From Owenia fusiformis (Eukaryota; Annelida; Polychaeta; Sabellida; Oweniidae), in contig CAIIXF020000010.1 of assembly GCA_903813345.2 (NCBI GenBank), positions 24,225,740 through 24,289,739 of the forward strand: DNA of 64,000 nucleotides, in the 5' to 3' direction. The notes under the pieces were generated by a model. The model saw only the letters and a program-made list of their open reading frames with translations. It was not told the origin of the DNA and did not search any database. A program made the translations under genes and the position numbers. Below are positions 1-13,239 of the stretch, one piece after another (within the stretch, counting starts at the first letter, position 1; each line of letters starts with the position of its first letter).

Positions 1-231
1 GGCGTACCATGAACACCTTACATCTATTCAGTCCCTTAGGACAGGATTGTTGAGAAGTGGAATTCATTGTCCCAACAGCATATTAATGATGCTTTTGACC
101 AGTTTAAGCCAACATTGAGGGGTATAATTGATCAAAATGGCGAACATATTGAACATCTGTTTATGGAAATAAAGTTGACAAAAAAACTGTGTTTTGCAAA
201 TTTTGGAAAACCTGTTTTGAAACGAAAATGA
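1..231 (+). pseudogene. C-terminal fragment of mariner-like DDE transposase
   Basis: From about position 52 the frame reads EKWNSLSQQHINDAFDQF and then a segment with NGEHIEHLF before a TGA at 229-231. This matches the usual tail of Tc1/mariner transposases (W..., N..., F..., then G-x-HIE). Upstream the homology continues in another frame (EHLTSIQSLR), and stops occur in the first frame at 10-12 and 37-39, so the gene is frameshifted. The catalytic residues lie off the window. It is a relic with no active product. Confidence 0.6.
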
Positions 232-409
232 CGTCATTTATATTATGGACGCTGGTTGACAGACATTATAATAAATTTGAACTTATGATATACCATATTA
301 AAGATAAGTAAATTCCCTATCCACTGGTATATAATAAGACATGTTTTCATCAAGAAAATCAATATTTATTTTTGAAATATGAGTGTCCCATTTTTTGGAC
401 CACCCTGTA
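1..409 (+). mobile_element. Right end of a Tc1/mariner-superfamily element
   Basis: The left edge of the window holds the 3' part of a degraded transposase gene, then about 150 bp of non-coding DNA ending in a terminal repeat, GGACCACCCTG, followed by TA at 410-411. The terminus resembles the CAGGGTG ends at 12.3, 27.0 and 53.6 kb. The left end lies outside the window. Confidence 0.6.
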
Positions 410-411
410 TT

Positions 412-2284
412 TGTTAACTTATTGGAAATTGTAAGAATTTGTTACAATAGCCACCCATCAATCATCAATTTTTCTACACTAAGTTTTTAGTTTATTTGAT
501 GAATACTAAAGTTACAGCGCTTCAAAGTCAATTTTGAAAATAATTTTTCGCCTCCTGTGTTATTTCAATGGGAGGGTTTTTTGAAAAACAATTTTGACTT
601 AAAAGCCCTATAACTTTGTTGAACCTGAAGAAACATATCAATTTTTTGTTAAATAAAGTTAGCAAATTCAATTGCCTCCCTAACTCGTATTTTTTGCAAA
701 GACTCAGATGGATGGATATTCTGTCATATGACTTGCGGCAAACCTACCATTTCCTATTGGTTAACATGGGAATGTCGATTTTCAAAAATTCATCAAATTT
801 ATCATCAATTTTTGACTTATTGTAATTGAGGAAAATATTGAGAAAATTTGGAGGTATTGGAAATTAAGTCTTAAGTAAATAAAAATTCAAAGGTAAAGAG
901 GCTTTAACACATAGTTCAATGGGGGAGCTAAGGTTGCCAAACTTATGGAGGGGAGTGCAAGTTACCACAATGTCTCTTCGCTTTGGTCTTTATAATAGAA
1001 ACACTGCACACAGTGCAAAGTATTGATTGTAGGCACGTACCCTATATGTTAACATGGAGACATAATAATATAAAGGTTTCAATGGTACATTTTAACTTTT
1101 TATTCATTGTTGCCTTTTCAAGACCAGCTCAATATTATAAAAAATCAAGTTCATGAGTATAATGTACACAAAGGACCCATGCAAAAGAAAGCCTGAATAT
1201 TGACACTTGGTAGGGCATTGCAGTCAAGGTGCCTTAGTTCTATACAGTTTATTGACAAAGTTCAAAAAAATTGGATTCGGTTGCAAAATCAACTGTTGAA
1301 AAGCAAAATAGCTGGAGCGTTTATTACACAAACTTTTGCAACTTCTTCTAAAAGGATATCATATAATGTTTTTAAACTGCTTTATATTACAAGATGGTAA
1401 ATGTTTATTAATAAAATACTAATGGAGTAGTTCCTATTAAAGGCCCACTATACTTAATTTAGAAGAAAAAAGAAAAAAATTATCATTGAAACATATTACT
1501 CACACACTCGCTCGAATACGAAACAAAGTTTGATTTGCTTTAATATTGAACCAAGAAAAAAATAATTCACATGGGAAAAGCATTTGCATTTCAGAGATCA
1601 TAAGACATGCATGCACATACTAAACAAAGTACATGTTTTTAATTACTTTTGATTTAAAAGATGGCGACACATCTATAAAAATGAATGTATCATGTAATAA
1701 AAACAACTTCGCCATCTTTTAAGAACATTGATAGAAACTTGATATATAAAGCTTGACAGATCGAAAATGTTTTTTGATTCATTATTGTAAGCTTTGGTGT
1801 GGTCCGATTGAGCTGTTGTTGGTGTCAAATGAAAGATAGGGTTCTTATAAATACATTGAACATTCTGTAGAATTCAAATAAAAGTCTTTATTTTTCCCAA
1901 AAACATTGAAAATACGCGAAGTGGGCCTTTAACATTAACATTTGCATTTGTACTTGTTGAATGACCTTAATAATTGGAATAAAGGCCAGGCTCACAGTAC
2001 CATAGGCCCTTAATGTACGCTAGGTCTTATGTAACTCCAAGCAAACACAAGAGCTTGACATGCAAAATTAAAAAATGGCAACTCTGTATTAGTTACAATG
2101 TAATATTTATCGGGTCCGCGCATATACGATGAATACAATGTATTTAATGTCATAAACAAAAGATGTACATAATGTTGATATGCTTGAGAAGATATTTTGT
2201 GATTTATTATGAAAGTTCTGTGCGTAACACTTAATTTTCCAGTCCGTGAACATTTGATTCGATTTTGTTATGAATGATATTAAA
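412..2284. other. Non-coding A+T-rich DNA
   Basis: No coding exon or intact element is recognisable. A short block at 915-955 (CTAAGGTTGCC, then GGAG and GTG) resembles 13,350-13,390 and 14,490-14,525, which hints at a shared old repeat. Confidence 0.4.
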
Positions 2285-2590
2285 GAACACTAAACAAGCT
2301 TTCCAATGGCAATGACATGTGACTCGCTATTTCAAATCATATGTATAATATTGTCAGTCAGCAAAGAATCTTTTGTCATCTATTAATAAAGTTCAATGCG
2401 TTATAACAGTTATTGATTCACTTCTGTTAGAAGGAGACTAAAGAAGACAAGATATGCTTTCCAATGGTGTGTTGAGCGTTGTATATGTGGCTAGGTATTT
2501 CAAATCATAGAAATATATAATGTTGTCAGTTCATGAAAATATTTCATCATCTATTACACAATGCGTCATACATTTAATTTCAATTCAAAT
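2285..2590. repeat. Two-copy degenerate tandem repeat
   Basis: Two similar segments of about 170 bp follow each other. Shared landmarks are GCTTTCCAATGG, ATTTCAAATCATA, TAATNTTGTCAGT and TCATCTATTA. Copies are diverged, so the duplication is old. No coding potential. Confidence 0.5.
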
Positions 2591-5084
2591 TACTGTATTT
2601 TTCTTTTACATTTTTATCCCATTTTTCTGCCCTCGAGAAGGGGTCCTTGAATTAAAGGCTAGACAACACGGAATAAATGTTAGAATTGTGGCGGCAACTT
2701 TTTTTTAATTGGCTTCCATTTTCGAGGATTGTTCTAAATCAGACATCCTATGGCCAATAGGCGTACTCTATAAACTATTGAATTGTTTTTTGAATAAATA
2801 GATGGACAAACAGACAACAAAATGGGCGGCTTTTCTCTGACGACAGGTTGTTCTAGTCTCAAAATACATGTTCTCTCATTTGTAAAGATTTTTGTCAACT
2901 CTAATTAATGAATATCATGTATCAAAACTTAAAAACTGTCTAATATTTTACTCAAAATAAACTTTAAATATGTGTTCGATTGCTAATTTGTCTACCAATT
3001 AAGTTGCACTTACATTGTCTCCAAATGTTACATGCAGATAGAAACACGCAAGAAAACAATTGACAAATGTTGAAGATCAATCATCTGCCCAACACATAAC
3101 AATGGTTTCAATAACTACAGGATTAACTTAAGGATTAATTCATTCACTTTCACCTTTCTTATTCAGTTGTTTTTTCTATCAATTTAGTTATTTTTAAATA
3201 TTGGCCCAAATTCCTATATTCTGGAATTACACAATAACTATCCATAGCTATCCATTTCCAACAATTTTGGTATCTTAGAATTTTCATTATTTTTCCAGAT
3301 ATTCTTTTAACAATTTGAAATTCTAAATGGATACCATCTTTCAACCTTGTGTTGTTTAACTTTAGGTAGTATAATCAGATTACCAACAACTCAGATTTAG
3401 AGTTTTGTAACTTGTAAGACCCATTGTGAAAAGTATTGGTACAATGACTCAGTGATATATATATAATACATTTAATCTGCTTCATACACTTCATTCTATG
3501 GTTTTGCATTGTTCTGCATAAAAGATTTTTTATGGGATCATGGTGGATAGAATATTTTTGGGAGTTGTTTAGCTAGGTGTAAGATGCTTAGTAATGAGTT
3601 TCCAACTTTAACTCATGCATTAAATGAACTATAACAAAACTGTGATTTGATTTTGTGACTATTAGTTTCTGTTTTTCATATGCTTTGTGGTAGCAGTACA
3701 ATTGGATCATTGGATTTAACCCAGTGATATTGTACACAAAGGTTCATATGCAATAAATGCAAAAAGGTCAGTCTGTTTCTATGTAACTATGGGCAATATC
3801 ATGGGTAAGCCTTAAATTGATGAAAACAGTATACCGGTAACAAATGTTTCGGGCTTTAAGACTATTCTTGAATGTTCTATATTATCAGAATATGCTACAT
3901 CCATTCAAAGGCAATGACTTCCATTGGGATGTTCCAATTGTGCTTTTCATTTTTTGTTTATTTACATATTTATTGAGTATCTTAGACATTTAGGCTAATG
4001 ATTTAACACATTTAGCTTAATTAGGCCAATTCTAATGTTGGTGACTCATTACCAGCATTCATATTTCATCCTATACAAAGGCTGATGACACAAAATTATA
4101 TTTGTTAATTTGATTTTTGGAATGATTTATCCAAGTAATGGTGTGACCTTTCCTAAGTGTTCCTAGGGTCTAAAGGGAAATCAGTGTATCTCCATTAGAC
4201 CTGGTGTTAAAATTCATGTCCAAAAGTCGACTGTGCCTCATACAGGGTTTCAAGCAAAAGGTACTCTTCATAAAAGTGCCACTTGCTACATTTAGGCCCC
4301 ATTTAGGATCACTAAGATCAAAACTGTACATATAGCTGTTAAAATAAGAGGTCAGCATTATATATATGTATTAATTTATATAATATTAGGGATGTAGTAT
4401 TTTCTTTAACACAGCAACTGTAAGTGACTGATCTCATATTTACATTTGAGTTATGTTGCCCACTAATGCAAGTGCAAAATCCTGTTTTAAAAATACCATT
4501 AGGACATTCAGTGATTCAAATCATAATCAAGCTCAACTTGGAGCAACTATATGTTTAAATCATTTATATCATTAGATTTGGTACCCTTTAAATGAGCTTA
4601 ATGTACCTAAATCATTTCTAAAGTTTCTAAAGCTGTTGATATTACTGCTTAGTATTAAGAACAAGGATAGTTCATCTACAAATCCCTTACACCAACAAAG
4701 AGACTGCAAGGCTACATGTACATAAACAATTTTTAACATTTTTTTTATGTTAGTGATTCTTGCCAGTCACAGCAAAATATATATGTAAATATGTTCCAAA
4801 AGCAAACCAAAGAGCATTACAGCAAGGAAAGAAACATCTAATAGTAACAAACAACAAATGAAAACAAATCCCCAATATATGCCAAAGTGTGATCTAGCAC
4901 ACAAAGAAACAATGTCTAGTATCAGTGTCACAATATAGGGCAGATATTTTTGAGTTTTTCATTTGTGATGGTTATGGACTTTGAAATTTATATGGTCAAA
5001 CTACAGTCTAGATAATTGAAAAATGTAGCTTTTTTGTAGACCATCACAAATGTGTTTAAATATACATGTAGCTTCCTTGTACAC
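2591..5084. other. Non-coding DNA, nothing recognised
   Basis: A+T-rich sequence. Open frames here are short and have no recognisable domain or convincing splice context on either strand. Confidence 0.35.
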
Positions 5085-5270
5085 ATCACACATCACATTT
5101 GCAGAAAATAAACTTTTTGTCCGAAAAATATAGGTTTTCTGTACATCATCACGAATGGGGTAAAAACATCACATTTGCAGAAAAGTCCAACTTTTGGAAT
5201 CGAAAAATATACCTTTTTTTCTAGCACAAACAGGGTTAAAACATCACATTTGCAGAAAAAAATATGACTT
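5085..5270. repeat. About 75-bp tandem repeat, three copies
   Basis: The phrase CATCACATTTGCAGAAAA recurs at about 5091, 5167 and 5242 (periods 76 and 75), each followed by a CGAAAAATATA-like segment or a diverged equivalent. It is a small degenerate minisatellite. Confidence 0.6.
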
Positions 5271-6963
5271 CAATGCCACAGCCAGCATAGTTTTGAATTT
5301 GATGGTAAACAAGAAATACCAACAATATTTCTATCGAAATACAAATATTGGCATAAGATTCAAACGGAGAATGTGTCCTAGCTACTATAAAAATCAAAAT
5401 AATGAATTCCCTTGAATTGATAAGTTAGGATCTGGTGTTATGTTTTGATTATAAAAGTTTCTGTTGGGTTAGAATTTTCATTCTGTATCCTTGAAGTATT
5501 TTGAATTGTTCATTAAGTACTTTTCATTTGTAAGAATCTGGTCCATAATTTCATATTATCATCCTAATCTCAGCTCTTGAAAGCCCATGGTTAAATATAT
5601 ATTCACAGACATTTATTATTGTGATGATGGGGACAATGTTAATAAAAAGGACACTCATTTTTAGTGCTTTGAAGAAACAATTATTAACATGTCTTTCATG
5701 AAATTGTGCCCTTCTACATGTTGTGCATTTATAATGGCATTCTTATATACTATGTCTGCATTTCTGGCCACATACTCTTTATCAACTGGATCAATAAGAA
5801 TTGTCAAAAATCTAATTGTTCATGGTTTTCCATTATCAACTTGTATCAATAATGGTTATGTTGCTTTCATGCTATGTAAGTTCTGATATTTTCTTTTTCT
5901 CAATGCACAATCCCTCAAATAAGAGAAAATTGGAGTGTAAGACAACAACTTGACGCTAGACTTATAATGATGAAAAACACATCAATGAAGGTAAGATCAT
6001 CGATAACAGAGACATTAAAACATGGATAATATCACATTGGATTACTTCTCCGCATATAAACACAGCTAACAGACCATTAGAATCAAGATAGCATCCGATT
6101 ACAATCCCCTTAAAGATATCAGTCAGAACCATATCCCATACATGTACATCTGATTGGTTATGATGCAATTCTCCTGTGGGAGAGAAAGATGGATAAACAT
6201 AGCAGATACTTTATTGCTTTATTACCAAACAAATGAAAAGATCATTGGGCTGATAATGTAAAACCTAAAAAGTACTGACATGGCAATAAGAACTCCCAAA
6301 GACCATTGAAAATATAAAAATCCTTGAGTGTTGTTTTAAATTCATAGATTTGTGATTTCCAGAAACTTTTTTCAATGGGCAATAGTATAGAGGTCAGATA
6401 TCAAATCTGGGGGCTCATCATGTATAAATGTTTATGGATGACCAAGTCTGGTCAAGAACATTTAGATTGAGTGAACACATCAGTAATTCAACATACGTCA
6501 TATTACTGCCCATGAGGATATTGCGCTATCATTTACACCTGAACAGATTCCACTCAAATCTCCTGTAAATAACGAGAAGAAATATGAGCAGCTCTGATTG
6601 CAATAAAAACTATGTCTTCATTATGAGCGCAATTACAGGCAGTAAGCAATAATGAAAACAGATTGTTCAAGACACAATATGTCTGTACTTCTCCCTTTAC
6701 TTAATCAGCAGGCACATATCAATATGTAGTCTCAACTGCTGGCAATAATTTTCTTGTCATTTTCTTCCTGAACCTTTAGTGTGCTTTTCATTATGTCTAC
6801 TGCAATTATAAATTCTTCTGTTAGCAGACTGAGGTCAAAGAAGACTTACATCATTTCCAATGTAATAAATTAAGTCTAGGACTCTTTTCCTTCCTTATAG
6901 AATAAGGTGATGTGTATATGGGCATTTGAAACCCGATAATAATCTGGTACCATACTACCCATG
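5271..6963. other. Non-coding DNA, nothing recognised
   Basis: No exon, terminal repeat or long tandem array was found. Short open frames at 5.7 and 6.1 kb lack similarity that I recognise. Confidence 0.35.
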
Positions 6964-6972
6964 AGTGATTGA

Positions 6973-8177
6973 GGGGTCAACCCAGTTGTCCGAAACCCAG
7001 TTGTCTGAAACCCAATTCTCCGAAACCCAGTTCTCCGAAAATTAGGGGATCTTATCTAAAAAATATAATTTCTTAAAACGAATCTTGTCGCAACCTCTGC
7101 GAATCACGACAACATAACATTGGAATCATGTTGACATCATTGCAAAATTAGGCTAAATACGTTAATTATTTAATGTTTAGCCTACGAAAGTTCATGGGTA
7201 ACTTGAGAACTACAAAATACAACCAAATACTTTTCGAACATACAATAGCAATATTTCTCACCTAACGTCTTCATAGATTTAGGAATGTATTTTAAATGCA
7301 TGATAGCCAAATATATCAAGATACCTATATCTGCCTAAATGTAGTTATCTATTGTTGACAAAATTTTGAAACATATTTTATCCAGATCCATCAGAAATTA
7401 ACTTATCCAATACATTACTTTACTAGTTCTAGTATCTTGCATGACTCATTCATAAGAATTCTTTAATTCTACCTCGTTCCTAATACGTCCTCAGACAGAC
7501 AAGAAATTGATGTCACACCCGTTTGTTTGCGTGACAGAATATGCAACGCAAATTTATACGTATACGCACTTTCTCTGATTATTGTCAAACAAATACATTT
7601 CAGGAGAAGAACATAAAAAAACAAATGCTGGAAACAAATGCCAGAAAAATAAATCCCAAGTAATTAAGTTTAGAATGTTTTGTTCTTTTACGATTTGATA
7701 AGAGACAGAGACTAAGAAATTAAATTTGACTAAATATTTTGACAACGTAATATGTATACTGTTTTATTCTTAAAGTTCTATGCGTTAACTTATTTTATCT
7801 GTTTCAAAATGTTTCATTTTATTTTGCCTATATAAAAGAGATTTGAGAAGATAAGATAAATTGTTCCGTAATATATATTGTGTTTTAATAACCTTTTTTA
7901 GAATCACAATGTAAATTAAATTTCCGTTCCTGCCATTCTGGTAACGCCGTAATGGATGCAATTCAAAGTGAGGGGGAGAGATCTATGAACATCAAAATGT
8001 GTCCATCCCATTAATTTGGCCAAATACATGGCATGAAACTGGCCTAAGCTTAAGTACGCCCCCCCCCCTTTCTCTGGTAAAGTATGACTATATTTTTCGG
8101 AGTAATGGGTTTCGGACAACTGGGTTTCGGAGAATTGCATGGGTTTCGGACAACTGGGTTTCTACTGGGGTGTACCC
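6973..8177. mobile_element. Mutator-like or hAT-like non-autonomous DNA transposon
   Basis: The 1205-bp element is bounded by inverted ends: GGGGTCAACCCAGT on the left, the complement of ACTGGGGTGTACCC on the right. It is flanked by a perfect 9-bp direct repeat AGTGATTGA at 6964-6972 and 8178-8186. Next to each end lie 15-bp tandem units (CCCAGTTGTCCGAAA) in opposite orientation: four at 6981-7040 and about three at 8100-8160. A 9-bp duplication with tandem subterminal repeats fits Mutator-like elements; 8 bp would suit hAT. No transposase is visible inside. Confidence 0.75.
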
Positions 8178-8186
8178 AGTGATTGA

Positions 8187-8626
8187 AAAATAAAAAAATT
8201 AAGATTTAAATTTTATATTTTCCTCTACATATTGAAATTTAAGGTAGCCAGATTTACCATCTTGATCCTACTGAAGTGAAAAGAACAGCTTGCCATACCA
8301 CTCTTATTCACCACTAATACAATAGACTACTAATATTCAACTAGTAGAATAGTTCTATAAGTGATTTGTTAGACCACTTTTTGCCATTGACTTAACAGGT
8401 GGTTTATTAGTTGAAAGAATTACCATGCAAATGAGATAAAAATTATTGACCAATCATAGAGCATGTAATACACTAATAATACATCACTCCTGAAGTCTCA
8501 AATATTACTAATAGACCACTAATACATCACTCCCAGAAGGCTTAAACACCACTAATATACCACTACATGTATTAGTCTAATAGACTACTTACAGATCACT
8601 CCTGAAATCTCAGAATATTATACATC
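8187..8626. repeat. Low-complexity CCACTAATA-rich segment
   Basis: Irregular recurrences of CCACTAATA, AGACTACTAATA and CATCACTCC fill about 8,270-8,620. Related motifs (ACTTACAAACCACT) reappear at 9,360-9,590. The MITE at 8,635-9,169 may therefore have inserted into an older degenerate repeat tract. Confidence 0.4.
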
Positions 8627-8634
8627 CATTCAAT

Positions 8635-9169
8635 CCTGGGGGGTTCACTGAATATAAACCATGACGGGGATCCTCCGCAAACATAGGGTACCCTTTTTTT
8701 ACATTTGGTATGGCAATGGACCCAAATTTTAGGATATGGTATGAGAATGCCCCCAAATCATGACTATTGAGGTATGGCAATGGTCAGATTTTTCGACTCT
8801 CTGGTATGAGAATGGTCATGGAAAATATATTACCTCACACCTTTGGTTTGGAAGTCTATGTGTCCTTAATTTGAGGTTGTTTTGGAATGTTTTCCTCAAA
8901 TATCGCCTTTTTCTTGGGACCTTTTCAGTAGCTTTTTTTCGGGAAATATTCTACTTTGGACCGTCATAGCAATGGTATGGCATTGGTCTTATATTTAGAC
9001 ATTTGGTATGGCATCGGTCTTATATTTGGATGTTTGGTATGGTTTTTGGGCATTATATCGGTTAGTATGGGAACACATCGAAATTTGACAAATTGGTATG
9101 GGAATATATTGATATATGAGGGTTCAGCCTAGGACCCCCGCTGAATTTTGTACAAAGTGAACCCCCAGG
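8635..9169. mobile_element. hAT-like MITE with 8-bp target duplication
   Basis: A 535-bp element has inverted ends CCTGGGGGGTTCACT on the left and AGTGAACCCCCAGG on the right. CATTCAAT is repeated exactly at 8627-8634 and 9170-9177. An 8-bp duplication and short inverted ends fit the hAT superfamily. The interior repeats a TGGTATGGCAATGG-like phrase many times. No transposase remnant is seen. Confidence 0.75.
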
Positions 9170-9177
9170 CATTCAAT

Positions 9178-12100
9178 ATGGTACAACATCTCCATAGTGC
9201 TATAAGATTCAACATGTGCATCTTCTACATAGCTTTATGATTCAGTCCAGTCACTCTTCTGGTTGTAATGCTACATTTCATTGCAGAATATTTCCCTCAC
9301 ATTTTAACTATTTCAGTCATTTAAAAGGGGTTTCTCATTCTAAATCAAGGATCTGTTTTAAAACACTACTTATAGGCCATACCAATAGTTAACAACATAA
9401 CTTACAAACCACTCAACCTAAGAACCCTTCTTCTACACCACAGTGGTGTATAAGTTGAGAATTGCCAGTTTTAATACACAACTTACAAACCACTTCACTA
9501 AATCGCTTTTCATGGTCTGTTGGTGATTTCTATATATGACATCATTTTCTCCAAGAAAGAGTCCAAAAAGCCCCACTAATAGCTACTATACAGATATCAT
9601 AAAGAATAGATATGTACTATTATTTGACATATCCTTTCATTGACAGTAATATAATAAGAAAGTATTGAAGTTTTAATTAAGAAGTGATACTTATCACAGA
9701 TTATGGCAAACAGGTTAAGCTTAAATTCACAACATTCTTGACAGAAACAACACGATATACACTAGAACATATGTACACTACAACATCCACATACAGAACA
9801 ATTGAAAATAATTAACGAAGAATAAAACTAAGAATGACATGTCATAAAACCAGACTTTTCCCTTATAAAAATATAGATGGGATGTAAAATAAAATAGAGT
9901 AGAATAATATAGTAATACAATGCTGCTAAATCCATTTCTGCTCCATTTTCCCAATGCTCTATCAATTATTTATACTGCAAAACAAACCAGATATTTTATT
10001 TTGCAAAACTGCATGCAATTTATGAATTTATTATCAAGTGTACAGTATATTCCAATTAATCAATAACAACAAAGCTCTGTTTAGTACAGCCTCTCATGCA
10101 GGCAAATGTGGTTCGTTCAGTGCAGGTTTATGTACATGCTGTCATCAGGGTGACACTTATCAATGTATCAGATAGATGGGTTAGTAGATTAACATAGACC
10201 ACTAGTATATCTTCACATACCTAATACATCCCTTGTACATTTCAAGACATTTCCATCTACTCTACCCAAAAATACTTTGATAATTCCTACTTCATGAGGA
10301 TCTTCAGTAATTACATCCCTTATGTTCATCATAAAACAGCAATTAACAGAATAGAACGTTTGCTAAATACTTCTTAAATCTCACTGAAGTCTCCTTCAGG
10401 AGATCTGCATTTTTAACCAACAAAGATCAACATTTGATGGGCTATTCGAATTCTGTAAACAACTTTTGCAGTTATTTGCCATACTGAAATTTCCAGGATT
10501 TCTAAATTTTATAAAAAAAGGTCTGGCTAAACCCCATTGGCACAATGTTAAAATCTCCATTTACTCTTTAAAGGATTGTAATTCTAATGTTAAATCACAA
10601 TCTGCATGTCAACAAGGTTAAAGAGATTTAGAGATTATCACAACTGTGATCAACCAAAATGGTACAACACATTTGTTATGTTGAATGTGGTAGTAGCTTT
10701 TCCATGTTTATCCATTTTTCATCATATTTTTTAATATATATTTTAAATAATTTGAAAATAGGAAAAATCAAAGAAAAAAACTTTAATTATAATATCTAGG
10801 GACCATGATATGATACATCATCATGATAGAACTTCAGGAATATATATTGCAAGCCATACATGTGTTATTAAAAGTCATAAACATTTACTATACATGTAAT
10901 GTGGATTCTTCTTGATTTTTGTAACATACTAGGTCTGGGTGTCTGACATTGTAGTCATATCTCAGACCATCAAGCTTTTATCTATGGTCTTTCAAGGCTC
11001 TATCTAGGCTGTATCAAGCTTCTTTCCAGGTAAAGTACTGTTGTTTGATGACATGTGTCCAGAAATGAGCATATCATAATTGAAGATATAGCTAGAGGTA
11101 AGGTTACTGACCAACTCAGCAGGGGTCAGGAATTCTCAGAAATAGACAGCAACAATAAATACTAGCTTGCTTAATAGATTAGGTATGTACAAGTCTAGTG
11201 CTATACAAATACACAAATACTAGTTCACTACATGAATGTAACAGCAAAACAAATTCAAGAATAATGGTGTACATATTATTTTATCCTAAGGACATAGTGA
11301 TGCCTTAATGACAATACACAAGATCTTAAAAGTTAACATTTGAAAAAATTATATGTGAAATGAAAATTTTGGTCCTAAATGTTTTAATAATAATAATTTT
11401 AATTGGTGAAGTAATCAAATGTACTCAAACTAACCTGGATTCACTTAAACCGACACCTTAGAAAATACCTTGAAGTCAAAATCTCTGGACAATGCCCCAA
11501 GTTAAGCAATCATATCTTTTGTTACATTCCACATATGTTAAACCATGCAAGCATGAACAGTTTTATCTTCCTAACAATGGAAGGCAACAGGCATGCTATT
11601 CACTATTGTTCTCATCAGTATGTTAAATAAATACACAGCCATTATGTGGTGTTAAAATATAGTTAGGTCATCAATCTGGATTCTGCACATTATTATCTGC
11701 TGCTACAACACACTTAACTCATGAACGTTTAAAGCAGAAAGAACATGTTATTGAAAGGAAGCAACAAGCAACAAATTACACAATCTGTCAACCAACCAAT
11801 CTGTTTTGTACCATACAAAATATTAAGCATAAATGTAAATGCATTTTGCAAATAGGCATAATAATCAAATAGTGAAAAAAGTCTGAAATTCTTACAGAAC
11901 TTTTCATTATTCAATATGATTTTAAGGGAGTCGGCCCGAAGTTTTCTGAAATTAATTATGTTATCTTGCTAAATGCTAGTAGTTTCGAAGATAAATATAC
12001 AATTAAGGAAAGAAAAAAAAAGATAACGCGACCATCAGTCACCTTCCACCTCCCCCCCCTCTAAAAATGATGATGCGTTTAAACATCAACCTTGATGAAA

Positions 12101-12180
12101 AGTATGTCTAATGGCATAACATGAAACACTTCACTTGTGTCTAAAAGACAACTCTCTCTCTCTAATTGTATACAAGAACT
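9178..12180. other. Non-coding DNA
   Basis: Apart from degenerate ACTTACAAACCACT motifs at 9,360-9,590, no gene, terminal repeat or array is recognisable. If the sodium channel gene at 19.9 kb runs leftwards, this could be intron, but no second exon was found to prove it. Confidence 0.35.
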
Positions 12181-12185
12181 ACCCT

Positions 12186-12276
12186 GTCAGTGGCGTTACC
12201 AGGACTTGGTGACCAGGGGTTCTATTTTTATATTATTCACAAATCCCCCCCCCCCACCTTATTAGGGTCGCACATA
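12186..12276 (+). mobile_element. Possible solo hAT-type end
   Basis: The phrase CAGTGGCGTTACCAG starting at 12,188 resembles CAGGGGCGTAGCCAG termini common in animal hAT elements; compare 35,546-35,784. No partner end was found before the mariner element at 12,277, which may have inserted into it. Confidence 0.3.
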
Positions 12277-13239
12277 CAGGGTGTATCAAAAAAATGCAAC
12301 AAGTAGTTATCTCGTAAAATCACAAAAGTAGTGATGACTACATCAATTTCATTCAATGTTCCATAAAGCCACGTCTCTCCTCTTTGCAATGATATGTCAT
12401 TCATTCACATGTGGTAATGGTTTCATTTGCACAGTGGGTCAAAATCGGCTCTGGATATTGCAAAAATCAGTACAAGGGCTAAGTGCCAATGGAAGTTCCC
12501 CTGACTTGAATTGTTGTGACTTTTTTCTTTTGGAACTATCTCAGGAGCATCTGTGCTCACAATTCCTCCACCAGATATTGCACAACCTCGAGAAACAAAA
12601 GCCTATGGGCTGCTTTTCTTTGCTTTAACCCACAGATGACTCAGGGCTGAACCATGCATGACATGGACAGATGAGCGCATCTTTATGTGCAAGGAAGTGG
12701 TGGCAAATTGGAGGGGTTATAGGATGTATTCTTGCAAGAGTATGAGTATAAACACTTTAATGTCTATGCCACACCTGTCACACCTTCTTCCAATAGCTAT
12801 AGCTGCCCCTTGTACTGTTTAAAACTTGGGTCCGAGCTGAATTTTGCCCCACTTTGCAAAATTAATGATTATTCGGCCAGCCATGACTCCCTGTGAATGA
12901 ATGACATTCCATTGCAAAGAGGTGTAATTTGGCTTTTTGGTACATTGAATGAAAAGGATGCAGTCAGCATTGGTTTTATGTTTTCTTCTAATATTGCATC
13001 GGGCTCTGTACACTGACTTTTGCGATGTTTATAACTTGGTCCCAAGCTAATTTTGGGCCACTTTGCAAATGGAACGATTACTCTCCCAACCATGACCAAA
13101 TATCAATGAATGATATATCATTGTAAAGAAGAGACACATGACTTTATGGTGCATTGAATGAAATCAATGATGTTATCACTGGTTTTGTGCTTTTCCGTGA
13201 TAACAATCTGTTAACAATGCGTTTTATTGATACGCACTG
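12277..13239 (+). mobile_element. Mariner-derived element, internally deleted
   Basis: It begins CAGGGTGTATCAAAAAAATG, ends in the inverted counterpart TTGATACGCACTG, and is flanked by TA on both sides (12275-12276 and 13240-13241). It holds a fragment of a mariner transposase (12,356-12,628). Its right half contains two similar blocks, each centred on AATGAATGA and a TTTGCAAA-type segment, and is partly copied again at 14,018-14,377. A shorter relative is at 43,588-44,171. Confidence 0.75.
12356..12628 (+). pseudogene. Mariner transposase fragment
   Basis: The open frame contains GSSPDLNCCDFFLLELSQEH, matching the mariner signature around the last catalytic acidic residue (SPDL-x-x-CDFFLWGYLK). 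The following residues (HQILHNLEKQKP) fit the usual downstream helix only loosely. The N-terminal DNA-binding domain and first two catalytic aspartates are missing, so this is an inactive internal relic of the parent of the surrounding element. Confidence 0.7.

Noticed and set aside
12869-13099. Minus-strand frame repeated at 13,991-14,236
   Set aside because: Its conservation comes from the DNA-level tandem duplication, not from coding constraint.
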